Source: Paraburkholderia lacunae
GTDB lineage: Bacteria; Pseudomonadota; Gammaproteobacteria; Burkholderiales; Burkholderiaceae
Assembly: GCF_003353175.1 (NCBI RefSeq)
Contig: NZ_QHKS01000030.1
Span: 448 to 64,447 of the forward strand
DNA: 64,000 bases
Direction: 5' to 3'
Part shown: piece by piece, positions 35,789-44,772 of the stretch
Position numbering within the stretch: the first letter of the stretch is position 1
Layout of the letters: each line of letters starts with the position of its first letter
Program-made: the position numbers and the translations under genes
The notes under the pieces: generated by a model
What the model was told of the DNA's origin: nothing
What the model saw: the letters and a program-made list of their open reading frames with translations, nothing else
Database searches by the model: none

Positions 35789-36832
35789 TCAGGAGGAATG
35801 CATGGATTTGTTCACTTCCGCGCGATGTTGATCAGGCAACCTAACATCTTCGATATTCAGTTTCTGACGACGCGTCATCACGCTACTCGTGAACTCTTGT
35901 GCAACGTGGTACAGAGGACCTTCGTTGCTCAGCCGAGCCATCTGCAGGATGTACTCTCCGAGCACAAGCAGCACAAGCGAGATGAGAAAGAACATGCCGG
36001 ACTGCTGCAACGACAGCGTCACCCAACCGGGCGCCACGTCTGACTTCAGCAGGGCAATCGCAATCACATAGCCGGAATAGATCAGGTTCGAAACAGCGCC
36101 AAACAGGGAAAGTGCCGTGACGAGCCGCATGGGCGCCTTGGTCGTCGACACCAGCAAGCGGATACCGCGATCAATACTGTGCGACAGACGCTTGACGTGT
36201 GAGGCCTTGGGAGGCGCACTGTAAGTGAGATTCACGCGCGCGAAGCCTCCGGTCGCCGGCAAATAGCGGTAAGTCATTGCGGGCATTGGATGCTGCAGCA
36301 TGAAGTTCACTACACGCTTGCTAAGCAGCCGGTATTGAGGCGCATCTTTGGCGAGGTGCACGCCGTTGGACCATTTATACAACGCATTGAACGCGGAAAG
36401 ACAGGCACGGTATGCCCAGCTTTGCACCGGTTTCTGGTCGTTTGCGGCAAACACGACGTCTGCGCCGCTCACCGCCTTATCGAGCATGGTAGGCAGGAAT
36501 TTGATGTCGTCCACCAGTGAGTCGACGACCGCGACAAAATCACCGAGTGCGTTTTCCAGGCCGACCCACGAAGCCGTGTCGGAATCGACTTCCTTGGTCA
36601 ACGCATACACCTGCAGATTCGGCAGACCTTGTTCGCCGGCAAGCTCCTTCAGAACAGCGACGCTGTCGTCCTCGGACGCGTTGTCGACGACGATCAGCTC
36701 ATAGTCACCGACGAGAGTGCCCATGACCGCAGCAGCATCTTTCAGGATTGCGCCGAGATCGCGCGATTGATTGCGAACGACAAAAACAACGGACAAAAAC
36801 ACCGGGAAAAACACCACCTGCCCCCTTGGCAT
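35789..36832 (-). CDS. GtrB-like GT2 glycosyltransferase with two C-terminal membrane helices
   Basis: 347-residue protein. The GT-A domain begins near residue 13 with SVVFVVRNQS and contains ELIVVDNASEDDS; two membrane helices near residues 235-300 and a GEYILQM segment match GtrB/ArnC-type enzymes that charge undecaprenyl phosphate. The usual DxD site appears as VVDSLVDD, so the metal-binding acidic pair is altered or shifted. I start at ATG 36832, since the frame continues upstream for over 100 residues of Arg-rich, non-protein-like composition. It is the first gene of the operon, 20 bases before the oxidoreductase. Confidence 0.82.
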   Translation of the reverse strand: MPRGQVVFFPVFLSVVFVVRNQSRDLGAILKDAAAVMGTLVGDYELIVVDNASEDDSVAVLKELAGEQGLPNLQVYALTKEVDSDTASWVGLENALGDFVAVVDSLVDDIKFLPTMLDKAVSGADVVFAANDQKPVQSWAYRACLSAFNALYKWSNGVHLAKDAPQYRLLSKRVVNFMLQHPMPAMTYRYLPATGGFARVNLTYSAPPKASHVKRLSHSIDRGIRLLVSTTKAPMRLVTALSLFGAVSNLIYSGYVIAIALLKSDVAPGWVTLSLQQSGMFFLISLVLLVLGEYILQMARLSNEGPLYHVAQEFTSSVMTRRQKLNIEDVRLPDQHRAEVNKSMHSS

Positions 36833-37310
36833 GACATAGCCTACGCGAAACCACTCTGCGGATATCCAACCGGGTATCGACAGAAAATGGAAATGGCAAG
36901 GTTCAGCAGGATTGCGCATTCGTGAGCTCAATCGACGCAAGCCGCCTCTGCGCAGAAACCGCCCAGGGACTGCGCAGCGACTCCGTGTCGATGGCGCGCT
37001 CCGCAAAACGGTGCGCCCACGAAGGGCCATCAACGACTGCATTTCAGCCGGCGGTGGTCGGCGCCTCGACGGGCTTTGCCGGGAGTGCGACGCACGAAAA
37101 CGCACGCAAGACTTGCGACGGCATTGGCCACCCGCACAGCCACCGCGCGGCATGGCGCGGGCAGATATGGGAGTTACCTCTGGGACCTTGCCAGGTTACA
37201 GAAAAATTGAGTCCAACTATGCCGTTACCGGGTATTTATGGCAAGTTGTTTCAAGCTGTAAGCACTCGCAATATCTTGCTTGGATGGGTAATGTTTGACT
37301 CGTGGGCGTG
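36833..37310. other. 478-bp intergenic region upstream of the tailoring operon
   Basis: Contains the end of the GT4 transcript (stop at 37311) and must contain the promoter for the 36.8-28.6 kb operon on the minus strand. An open frame reaching back to 37153 has Arg/Cys-rich composition and is rejected. I could not fix a promoter. Confidence 0.45.
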
Positions 37311-38441
37311 TTATTGCCCCAATACCTCCTCGTAAAGCCCCCGATAAGCATTCCCCAGCGCCGGTCCAGAAAACAGCCGTTCATACCGTTCCCGCGCGGC
37401 CGCCCCCATCTTCCGCGCGAGCGCTTCATCGCGAACCAGCTCGTTGACCGCGGCAGCAAATTGCTCCGGCGCCTCGGGCTGCACTACAAAGCCCGTCACG
37501 CCATGCTCGTTCACATAGGACGTGCCCGAACCCATTTCGCAGCACACCATCGGCTTGCCGAACATCTCAGCCTCGACCAGCACCATGCCGAACGCTTCAG
37601 AGCGCAAATGCGACGGCATGACCAGCGCACGGCACCGGTTCAGCAGCGCGACCTTTTCTTCGTGCGACACCTGCCCCGCAAATACGACGTTCGACGCGCC
37701 AATCCGTTTGGCAAGCGCGGCCAGACGCTCCATTTCCGGCCCGGAACCGGCAATCACGATTTTCGACGCGATCGACGGCGCCGCCTCGATCAGCGTATGA
37801 AGCCCCTTGTAGTACCTCAACACCCCCAACGCCAGAACGTATGGCTCGTTGCCGAGCGCGAGCCGATTCAGGCAGTCGGGCGCAAAGCGGCCGAGCTCCG
37901 GATCGTCGCGATAGTCGATCATGCCCAGCGGAATAGCCTTCAGGCGTTGCTTGTCGACGACACTGGTCAGGATCGCGCTGCTTTGCGCATAGACCGGCGA
38001 TGTCGCCACTACCGCCGACATCGCGCGCAATGTCGAGCGCATCAACGGTCCGTACACATACCCAAGCGCCCGCTGGCGCACCACGTCCGAGTGGTACGTC
38101 ATCACGGCAGGCTTGTTGACGCGGCCCAGCAGGTGCAGCACGTCCGCGAAAGGCCAGGGAAAGTGGAAGTGCAGGACATCGGCCCAGCCGGCCTGCGCAC
38201 GATACTGCCGCAATGAGTCGAGCCCCCCAAGGTCGCACGAGGCGGGCGCCGCCCACGAGCGCGAGCGAGTGACGATGCCCTCGGGAAACTGGATGTCGCG
38301 CGGCACTGGATTGGGCGACAACGTGAAAATCCGTGGATCGACACCGCATGCGCGAGTGGACAGACTGATTTGCCTGATGGCCTCCTGCAGGCCGCCGGGC
38401 GGATCGGGAAAATAGGTGCGGTAGATGTGGAGAACTTTCAT
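37311..38441 (-). CDS. GT-B glycosyltransferase family 4
   Basis: 376-residue family 4 enzyme of full length. HIYRTYFPDPPGGLQEAI is the acceptor-side glycine loop, VLALGVLRYYKGLHTLIEA the donor-side strand, and SEAFGMVLVEAEMFGKPMV the E-x7-E motif. High similarity of layout to mannosyl/rhamnosyl transferases of O-antigen clusters, fitting the GDP-mannose and dTDP-rhamnose genes upstream in the same direction. It begins 145 bases after the previous gene. Confidence 0.9.
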   Translation of the reverse strand: MKVLHIYRTYFPDPPGGLQEAIRQISLSTRACGVDPRIFTLSPNPVPRDIQFPEGIVTRSRSWAAPASCDLGGLDSLRQYRAQAGWADVLHFHFPWPFADVLHLLGRVNKPAVMTYHSDVVRQRALGYVYGPLMRSTLRAMSAVVATSPVYAQSSAILTSVVDKQRLKAIPLGMIDYRDDPELGRFAPDCLNRLALGNEPYVLALGVLRYYKGLHTLIEAAPSIASKIVIAGSGPEMERLAALAKRIGASNVVFAGQVSHEEKVALLNRCRALVMPSHLRSEAFGMVLVEAEMFGKPMVCCEMGSGTSYVNEHGVTGFVVQPEAPEQFAAAVNELVRDEALARKMGAAARERYERLFSGPALGNAYRGLYEEVLGQ

Positions 38442-38586
38442 GCGGCCACCCGCGCCGCTGGAAGAATGCTGTCAAACGCCATTTTGTCGGCCATGGTCTT
38501 CAGATTTTTAAGCGCAGGACAGTCAGTCGGGCGGCCCGCACGTTCACGCTTTGCGATTTCGTACCTTGCGGCGCCCTCGCTGGCGC

Positions 38587-39837
38587 TCATGCAGCCGCAC
38601 CCAGCGAGGCCGGCTTGCCCGATCCATCCCGATTGTCGATATGAAACGTGATGACCAGCATCTTGTCCAGCCGCCGCTCCCACGTGTTGTCGCCCACCGC
38701 CGCCCGCGCCTCGTCGGCGCTCAGCTTACCGCGTGCGAGTTGTTTCTCGATCGCGGCGACAAAGGCCTGCAGATCGCCGCCCACCTCGAGACCTGCATGC
38801 GGCTCTTTCGCGAAGTCGAGCGGCGTCGACACCACCGGCAAACCGGCCGCCAGGTACTCGTAAAACTTCATCGGGAACATCGAGCGGGTGTACTCGTTCA
38901 GCAAAGTCGGCAGCACGCCGACCTGCATACCACGCAAGTATTGCGGCAAGGTTTGATAGCTGCGATAGCCGAGCAGATGCACATTGGGTAAGCGCGCCAG
39001 TTGTGTCAGCAAGTCGCTGCGCTGCCCTTCGCGCTCCTCGCCGATGATGATCCACTGCCAATCCGACCGCGCCTGCGCAGTCTGCAAGAGCAACGGAAAA
39101 TCGACCTTGAAGTCGGACAGCACGCCGTGATACACGAGTCGCGGTTCGGGAATAGCCGCCAGTTCGGCAGGCAGCGGCCCCGCTTCAAGCGCCTGGCCGA
39201 AGTGCGCGTCGTCCACCACGTTGCCGAAATAATGCGTGTTCAGGTTATGCGGCAGGCACGTCTCCTGCAACGATTTCGCGGTCGTGAAGACGGCCTCGCA
39301 TTGCGCGAGCAGCGCCTTCTGCGCATTGTTGAAAGCAGCGACATCGACGCCCGGAATCGCGGCGATATCGTCGACGCAGTGATACACGAGCGGCCCGCGC
39401 TCGAGCGTGGCAATCGCGTCCAGCATAAACGGATGGTAGGTCCACACGACCGGCTCGACGAACCGATTTCCTTTCGCGAACCGGTTCACCGACCAGCGCA
39501 GCAACGCCTGATTCAGCGCGCGTACAAACGGCCAGTGATGCTTGGCGGGCACCATCAGCGGCGACAACACCCAGATGTTCTCCGCACGCCGCGGCGGCCC
39601 GACGATGAGCGACTGCATGCCGCGCCACAAGCGGCGCCACAAGCGGGCCCAGTCGCGCCCGCTGCCGACCTTCGGCGAACGGAACCCGACGCTCTCCACA
39701 TACAGCACCCGCCAGCCGCGCGCGGCCAGAATGCTTGCCGTGTGCTGCTTGTTCGTCCAATAAGGTTCGTCCCAGTCGGCAGTCGAAAACAACACGGTGT
39801 CTCGCGCGGCGCGCACGCTGTTCTCGCGCTCAACCAC
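38587..39837 (-). CDS. glycosyltransferase (GT-B, family 4-like)
   Basis: 416-residue protein. I take the GTG at 39837, which overlaps the wecB stop by eight bases (GTGGTTGA); the frame has an earlier ATG at 39903 that would lie well inside wecB. TVLFSTADWDEPYWTNKQH opens the N-terminal half, VYHCVDDIAAIPG is typical of a glycosyltransferase subgroup in polysaccharide loci, and RSMFPMKFYEYLAAGLPVV is the donor-binding end. The C-terminal tail is Gly/Ala-rich and looks disordered. Confidence 0.85.
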   Translation of the reverse strand: MVERENSVRAARDTVLFSTADWDEPYWTNKQHTASILAARGWRVLYVESVGFRSPKVGSGRDWARLWRRLWRGMQSLIVGPPRRAENIWVLSPLMVPAKHHWPFVRALNQALLRWSVNRFAKGNRFVEPVVWTYHPFMLDAIATLERGPLVYHCVDDIAAIPGVDVAAFNNAQKALLAQCEAVFTTAKSLQETCLPHNLNTHYFGNVVDDAHFGQALEAGPLPAELAAIPEPRLVYHGVLSDFKVDFPLLLQTAQARSDWQWIIIGEEREGQRSDLLTQLARLPNVHLLGYRSYQTLPQYLRGMQVGVLPTLLNEYTRSMFPMKFYEYLAAGLPVVSTPLDFAKEPHAGLEVGGDLQAFVAAIEKQLARGKLSADEARAAVGDNTWERRLDKMLVITFHIDNRDGSGKPASLGAAA

Positions 39838-40951
39838 TGAACACCTCAACGGGGAGGCCCAGCAGGCTCTCGAGAATGCGCTGCGACGCGAGGCCGTCGC
39901 CATATGGGTTCGCGCGATTCTTCAGCGCCTCACGGCGCGCCGGATCGTCGAGCCAGCCGATCGCCGCTCGTTCGATACTCTCCGCCGCCTGACCGGCCAG
40001 CGTCGCAAAGCCTGCATCGACGCCTTCGCGCCGCTCGGTATGATTGCGCATCACGACGACCGGCACGCCGAAGGTCGGCGCTTCTTCCTGAATACCGCCC
40101 GAATCGCTCACCACCAACGCGCTCCGGCTGATCAGGTAAAGGCTGGTCGGATAATCGACCGGCTCGATCAAGGCGAGGTTCGAGATGCCATCCAGTTCAC
40201 GCAGCACAGGCCCGCGCACGGCGGGATTCAGATGCACCGGGAAGACCCACCGGTAATCGCTATAGCGTTGGCACAGATCGCGCAGCACGCGGCAGATGCC
40301 TTGCAGCACCTCGCCGAAATTCTCACGCCGATGGCAGGTGACGAGAATGTGCTGCTTCTCGGCGCCTTGCCATTCCGGCAACGGACTTTTCGGGAGCGTA
40401 TCGTCCCAACTCCGGCGCACTGCCGCAATCGCGTCGACCACCGTATTGCCCGTAACGACGATTCTTTCCGCTGCAATTCCCTCGTTCAGCAGATTCTGGC
40501 GGGCAAGCTCGGTAGGAGCAAAATGCAGCGTCGTGATGCGACTCAGCAGGCTGCGATTCGCTTCCTCGGGGAACGGGCTCGCCAAATCGCCGGTACGCAA
40601 GCCGGCTTCCACGTGTCCAACGGAAATCCCGCGATGAAACGCCGCGAGGCCGGCGCAAAACGCCGTCGTCGTGTCGCCTTGCACGATCACCCAATCGGGA
40701 CGCACCTGCTCCAGCGCCCGGTCGAGCGCGGCCAACAGGCGCGACGACAACGCATTCAGCGATTGCCCCGGGCTCATCGTGTCGAGCGTGATATCCGGTT
40801 CGATGCCGAAGAATTCGAGCGCCTGCGCAGCCATTTCCTTGTGCTGGCCGCTCGCGCACACGATGGTGTCGACTTCGGCGCGCAACGCATGCACGACCGG
40901 CGCCAGCTTGATGACCTCGGGCCGCGTGCCCATCACAATCATGACTTTCAT
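39830..40951 (-). CDS. wecB: UDP-N-acetylglucosamine 2-epimerase (non-hydrolysing)
   Basis: 373-residue cytosolic enzyme that interconverts UDP-GlcNAc and UDP-ManNAc. GTRPEVIKLAPVVHAL, QGDTTTAF, HVEAGLRT, EEANRSL, CHRRENFGE and DSGGIQEEAP are all present, giving a complete GT-B-like active site. No UDP-ManNAc dehydrogenase (wecC) is adjacent, so ManNAc itself may enter the glycan. Its ATG overlaps the deacetylase stop by four bases. Confidence 0.95.
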   Translation of the reverse strand: MKVMIVMGTRPEVIKLAPVVHALRAEVDTIVCASGQHKEMAAQALEFFGIEPDITLDTMSPGQSLNALSSRLLAALDRALEQVRPDWVIVQGDTTTAFCAGLAAFHRGISVGHVEAGLRTGDLASPFPEEANRSLLSRITTLHFAPTELARQNLLNEGIAAERIVVTGNTVVDAIAAVRRSWDDTLPKSPLPEWQGAEKQHILVTCHRRENFGEVLQGICRVLRDLCQRYSDYRWVFPVHLNPAVRGPVLRELDGISNLALIEPVDYPTSLYLISRSALVVSDSGGIQEEAPTFGVPVVVMRNHTERREGVDAGFATLAGQAAESIERAAIGWLDDPARREALKNRANPYGDGLASQRILESLLGLPVEVFSG

Positions 40952-42525
40952 TGCAACGGCTTCCCGGCCTCGACCTGCACGTGAGCACCGCGAAACTCGA
41001 CGCCCAGCGTCAACGGCGAGGCGCCATTCGACGGCGTCAGGACGCGGAACGTACCACCCTCATCGATCACCCGGGTCAGCGACCTGAACTTCAGAAAATC
41101 GAGCGCGGCTTCCTCGTGCATGAAGAGCGGTTTTTGCGCCTTGCTTCTGATGTACGCAATGAATTTCTCGTGCACATCGATGCGCAATGCCTCATCCGGC
41201 CAGCCATAGGCGTAGCGTTCGGAGAACGGGTGGTCGAGATAGCCGAACAGCGTATTGGTCGCGTAAGCGTAGTCGAATGCCTGCTTGAAGACGGCAAGCT
41301 TGTCGCCCTCGTTAAGCATGCATTCGCCGTGCAGCATGCACTGCTGACTGTGTCCGATGAAGCCTGCCGGCAAGCCGGCCAACGCGCCGCCACGCGCCGT
41401 CAGGAACTCCGGATCATTGCGGATGATCCCGCCGATGCAACCTTCATAACCAGCGTCGGCGAGGCCGCGCATCGCATACGATGGCGACTGGTGAAACGGC
41501 GACACTGCGTAACGCACTGGGACGCCAGTCACCGCTTCGATCAAGTCCGCCGACTGAGCGCCCTCCGCGAGGGCGGTTTCATAGCTGCCACCCCAGTTGG
41601 GCGCATGGGTCGCCGTGTGCGACAGCACCGCGCCCTGTTGCCTGTCGGCCAGCAATTCACGAAGAATACCGTGATGCTCCGCGCGACTCAGGTTCTGCGT
41701 GTGAACCGCCAACGAGAAAGGCACACCCAGGCGCTGATAGGTTTGCCACAGCGGACGCGCCGATTCGACGTCTTCGTCGCAATCGAGCCGCGACGTAATC
41801 CCCGCGTCGTAACCCCACGGCAACTCGCTCAGCACCGGCTGACACGGCAGCGTGTCCGAACGGTAGCCCGACAGAAAATTCTCGACCATGCGCCATTCGA
41901 ACGAATCGCACGGGCCGACTGCGCGGTTAAACCACAGCACGCTCGACGCGCCGAAGTCCCACAGCGCGGCATAAGAAAACTGCCGTTCCCCAGCTACGAC
42001 GACAGCCGCGAGTTCCGCGTCCGCAGGCACCTGGGCTGCTTGCACGACCGCCCAGATCGAGCCATCGCTACGAATCGCGCCGAAACCGAGGTTGTTCCAC
42101 TCGTCGGTGAAGTCGAAACGCTCGAACGGGCGGTGCCATGGCTGGCCGCCCAGCGTCTGCGCCAACTCGCTATAGCGCACCACTGCGGCGCTCTCGCGCG
42201 TTTGGCCGGAAGGCGCCGATTCGCTACGGCTAGCGGCTCCCAACTCGGCCGGAAAATCTCCCGGCTGATAGTGCAGATTGCCTGCGAGCGCTGCCGGCAT
42301 ATTGCCGAACACGACGAGCTTGCGCGGCCGCGCGCTCAACCACGCGATCAGGTCCGCGCTCCAGCCGTCCGGCGCATCGACCGCGACGACCACGTCCGGC
42401 GCGATCGAACGCAACGTGCTGCGCGAGATCGATTGCGCCTGAGTGGTGCTGACAGAGCGCTGCACCGCCGCCAACACATACTGGCCGGCTTCTGTTGCCG
42501 CGTCTGAGAAGAGAATGCCGATCAT
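40948..42525 (-). CDS. polysaccharide deacetylase-family protein
   Basis: 525-residue protein. The N-terminal ~230 residues are an alpha/beta domain without a name I can give. From about residue 245 a NodB-like barrel follows: SRLDCDEDVE carries the catalytic and metal Asp, LSHTATHAPNWGG the metal His pair, and RYAVSPFH the next motif. It has no signal peptide or membrane helix, so it probably acts in the cytoplasm on a lipid-linked amino-sugar or nucleotide sugar. Coupled by ATGA to both the CapK-like ligase and wecB. Confidence 0.85.
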   Translation of the reverse strand: MIGILFSDAATEAGQYVLAAVQRSVSTTQAQSISRSTLRSIAPDVVVAVDAPDGWSADLIAWLSARPRKLVVFGNMPAALAGNLHYQPGDFPAELGAASRSESAPSGQTRESAAVVRYSELAQTLGGQPWHRPFERFDFTDEWNNLGFGAIRSDGSIWAVVQAAQVPADAELAAVVVAGERQFSYAALWDFGASSVLWFNRAVGPCDSFEWRMVENFLSGYRSDTLPCQPVLSELPWGYDAGITSRLDCDEDVESARPLWQTYQRLGVPFSLAVHTQNLSRAEHHGILRELLADRQQGAVLSHTATHAPNWGGSYETALAEGAQSADLIEAVTGVPVRYAVSPFHQSPSYAMRGLADAGYEGCIGGIIRNDPEFLTARGGALAGLPAGFIGHSQQCMLHGECMLNEGDKLAVFKQAFDYAYATNTLFGYLDHPFSERYAYGWPDEALRIDVHEKFIAYIRSKAQKPLFMHEEAALDFLKFRSLTRVIDEGGTFRVLTPSNGASPLTLGVEFRGAHVQVEAGKPLQ

Positions 42526-43904
42526 GCAGTGACCACGTGACGAAATTTAGCCCGGCTGCCGACACGCACCAGATCGTCGTGTCCAACATAGGCGATCGTG
42601 AAAGCGTCCTGCCAGAAGTGACGCAGCTTGTTGGTCGTTTCTTCTGCGTTTGCGAACGGCTCGAGCACGATCCGCAGGGTCGGCGGCGTGGTTCGCAGAT
42701 CGATCTGAAACTCCTGAATCCCGCCGACGCGATGGTCGAGCATGTCCTGAATATGGTGCGTCGGATGCGCCACGCCGTTGATCGGCACGACGTCATGAAT
42801 CCGTCCGACGACGTCGGTCAGGAAGAAGCCCTTCGCGGTCTCTTCCACGCGCGCGAGGTCGCCCGTCGCGTAGCGGATCAACGGCATCAGCCGGTTGCGG
42901 AAACCCGTGAACACGAGTTCGTGCGCGCCGTCGGGATTGCCTTCGGACACGCGGCTCTCCGGCCATCCTTCGGATTCGAGAACCTGGAAGCCGCCCTCGT
43001 GCCCGTCGACTTCATAGGCCATCACGCCAAGCTCGGCGAGACCGTAGCGGTCGATCACGCGGCAACGCAGCGCCGACGCGATCATCTCGCGCGCATGCGG
43101 CTCGAGCAGCTCGCCGCTCGACTCGAACACCTCGAATGCCTTGCCGCCGCCGTACTTGCGCTGCACATAGCAGGCGAGCGCATACATGGTCGACGGATGC
43201 GAGTGCGCCAGATAAGGCTTGCGGCGCTTGAGCGTCTGCCACATTTCTTCGAGACCCTGATCGTCGATGCGGTCGAAGAAGATGTTGCTGCGATTCATCG
43301 CGAAGCACTTGAAGTCTTCACGCGAGGGCCATTCCGGAATCACCTGATCCGGAAAGCGGCAGGCAAAGTGCAGTTCCGAACGATGGCGCAGCTTGCCGAT
43401 CCGTTCGCGCGCATAGAACGTCACAGCCGATGAATAGTCAGCGCCGACCTGATCGTAGTAGATCGTGGTGGACAGTCCGGTCGAGCCGCCGGTCTTGCAC
43501 GCATGATGCCGGCCCGGCTCGAGCGGCCCCGACAGCAGGCGCGGCCCCTGCTCGCGGATGATGTCCTTGGTCAGATAGGGAAGCTCTTCCAGATAGCGCG
43601 GGTCCTGCTTGACCTTCGTCGGATCGAACTGCCGCGCCTGAAACAGGTCGCGATAATACGGAACTTGCGCGCCGGCGAACTCGAGCATGCCGGCCAGCCG
43701 GTCGAGCGCGATGCGGCGGCGCTCCGGCATTGGCAACACATAGTGCTGCCGCAACTCTTCGATCTTCGGACGGACGCTGCGCTTTTCGCGGCTCTCGGCA
43801 ATGGGATAGGCGATATAGCCGCCGGCAAAGCCCTTGAGCGTGCGAAACGGCTGCCGCACCAGCAAAGACTCGGAGTACCGCAGAAATGGATGATTAGCTC
43901 GCAT
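42522..43904 (-). CDS. PaaK/CapK-like adenylate-forming enzyme
   Basis: 460-residue member of the phenylacetate-CoA ligase-like family that includes CapK proteins of capsule loci. ACKTGGSTGLSTTIYYD is the phosphate loop, YGLAELGVMAYE the A5-type motif and YATGDLARVEE the A7-type motif. ATG 43904 is chosen; the frame's earlier ATG at 43940 adds a 12-residue extension. It presumably activates a carboxylic acid for transfer to an amino or hydroxyl group of the glycan. It is followed by the coupled deacetylase. Confidence 0.88.
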   Translation of the reverse strand: MRANHPFLRYSESLLVRQPFRTLKGFAGGYIAYPIAESREKRSVRPKIEELRQHYVLPMPERRRIALDRLAGMLEFAGAQVPYYRDLFQARQFDPTKVKQDPRYLEELPYLTKDIIREQGPRLLSGPLEPGRHHACKTGGSTGLSTTIYYDQVGADYSSAVTFYARERIGKLRHRSELHFACRFPDQVIPEWPSREDFKCFAMNRSNIFFDRIDDQGLEEMWQTLKRRKPYLAHSHPSTMYALACYVQRKYGGGKAFEVFESSGELLEPHAREMIASALRCRVIDRYGLAELGVMAYEVDGHEGGFQVLESEGWPESRVSEGNPDGAHELVFTGFRNRLMPLIRYATGDLARVEETAKGFFLTDVVGRIHDVVPINGVAHPTHHIQDMLDHRVGGIQEFQIDLRTTPPTLRIVLEPFANAEETTNKLRHFWQDAFTIAYVGHDDLVRVGSRAKFRHVVTA

Positions 43905-43991
43905 GAGATTCGAACCTTGTTGCGCCTGTGGGGCACGCACCGGGCAACCCTGCGGTCATATGACCGGGTTCGGCATACCCGTTTGCGGAAT

Positions 43992-44768
43992 TTAATGCGG
44001 CAACTGCGCCGACTGGCTGACCAGCGGCACTTCGCTCACCTGCGGCGCGACCACCGGTTCGTCGGCGATCATCTTGCCGTGCTCCATGGAAATCTTGCGG
44101 TTGCACACCCGCGCCACCAGCGACGGATCGTGCGACGCAACCACCAGCACCGAAGCCTTGCCAACCAGGCTCTCGAGACGCTCGGCCGCCTTGATGCTGA
44201 ACTCCGCATCGCCCACGCTGAGCCACTCGTCCATGATCAGGATGTCGGCTTCGACACTGGTCGAAATCGCGAATGCGAGACGCAACATCATCCCGCTCGA
44301 ATAGGTGCGCACCGGCAGATTCAGGTAGTCGCCCAATTCGCTGAAATCGGCGATCTCGTCGATCTTGCTGCGGATGCGCGCCGGTTTCAGGCCGTCGAGA
44401 ATGCCGCGCAGATAGATGTTCTCGAAGCCGGTCGCGTCGGGGTCGAGGCCCATCGAAACGTCCAGCAGCGAAGCGATCTTGCCGTGCACCTTGAGCTCGC
44501 CGCGCACCGGCGCGTACACGCCCGACAGCGTGCGCAGCAGGGTGGTCTTGCCCGAGCCGTTGTGGCCGATCAAACCGACACGATCGCCTTCGGTGAAGCT
44601 GAAGCTGAGGTCGTCGATCGCTTTGACAATTGCGTGACGACCGGCATCCTGGCCGATCCGGCCACCCGTCGTGAGATTGAGCACCGCTTTTTTCAGTGAG
44701 CGATGGGAGTTCTCGTAAATCGGAAATTCGACGGAGATGTTACGAGCAACAATCGATGAAGAACTCAC
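43992..44768 (-). CDS. wzt: O-antigen ABC exporter ATP-binding protein
   Basis: 258-residue nucleotide-binding subunit. Walker A is GHNGSGKT at residues 68-75, the signature region is YSSGMMLRLAF and Walker B is ILIMDEWLSVGD with the D-loop. It stops soon after the NBD and so lacks the C-terminal carbohydrate-binding domain of E. coli O9a Wzt, more like KpsT-type or K. pneumoniae O2a-type exporters. Four bases separate it from wzm. Confidence 0.93.
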   Translation of the reverse strand: MSSSSIVARNISVEFPIYENSHRSLKKAVLNLTTGGRIGQDAGRHAIVKAIDDLSFSFTEGDRVGLIGHNGSGKTTLLRTLSGVYAPVRGELKVHGKIASLLDVSMGLDPDATGFENIYLRGILDGLKPARIRSKIDEIADFSELGDYLNLPVRTYSSGMMLRLAFAISTSVEADILIMDEWLSVGDAEFSIKAAERLESLVGKASVLVVASHDPSLVARVCNRKISMEHGKMIADEPVVAPQVSEVPLVSQSAQLPH

Positions 44769-44772
44769 AATA

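Noticed and set aside
36833..37153. N-terminal extension of the GtrB-like frame
   Set aside because: The first 107 codons are Arg/Cys/Pro-rich and not protein-like; the GT2 fold begins just after ATG 36832.
40951..42507. 518-residue open frame opposite the deacetylase gene
   Set aside because: Arg-rich shadow; the minus-strand frame has the NodB motifs.
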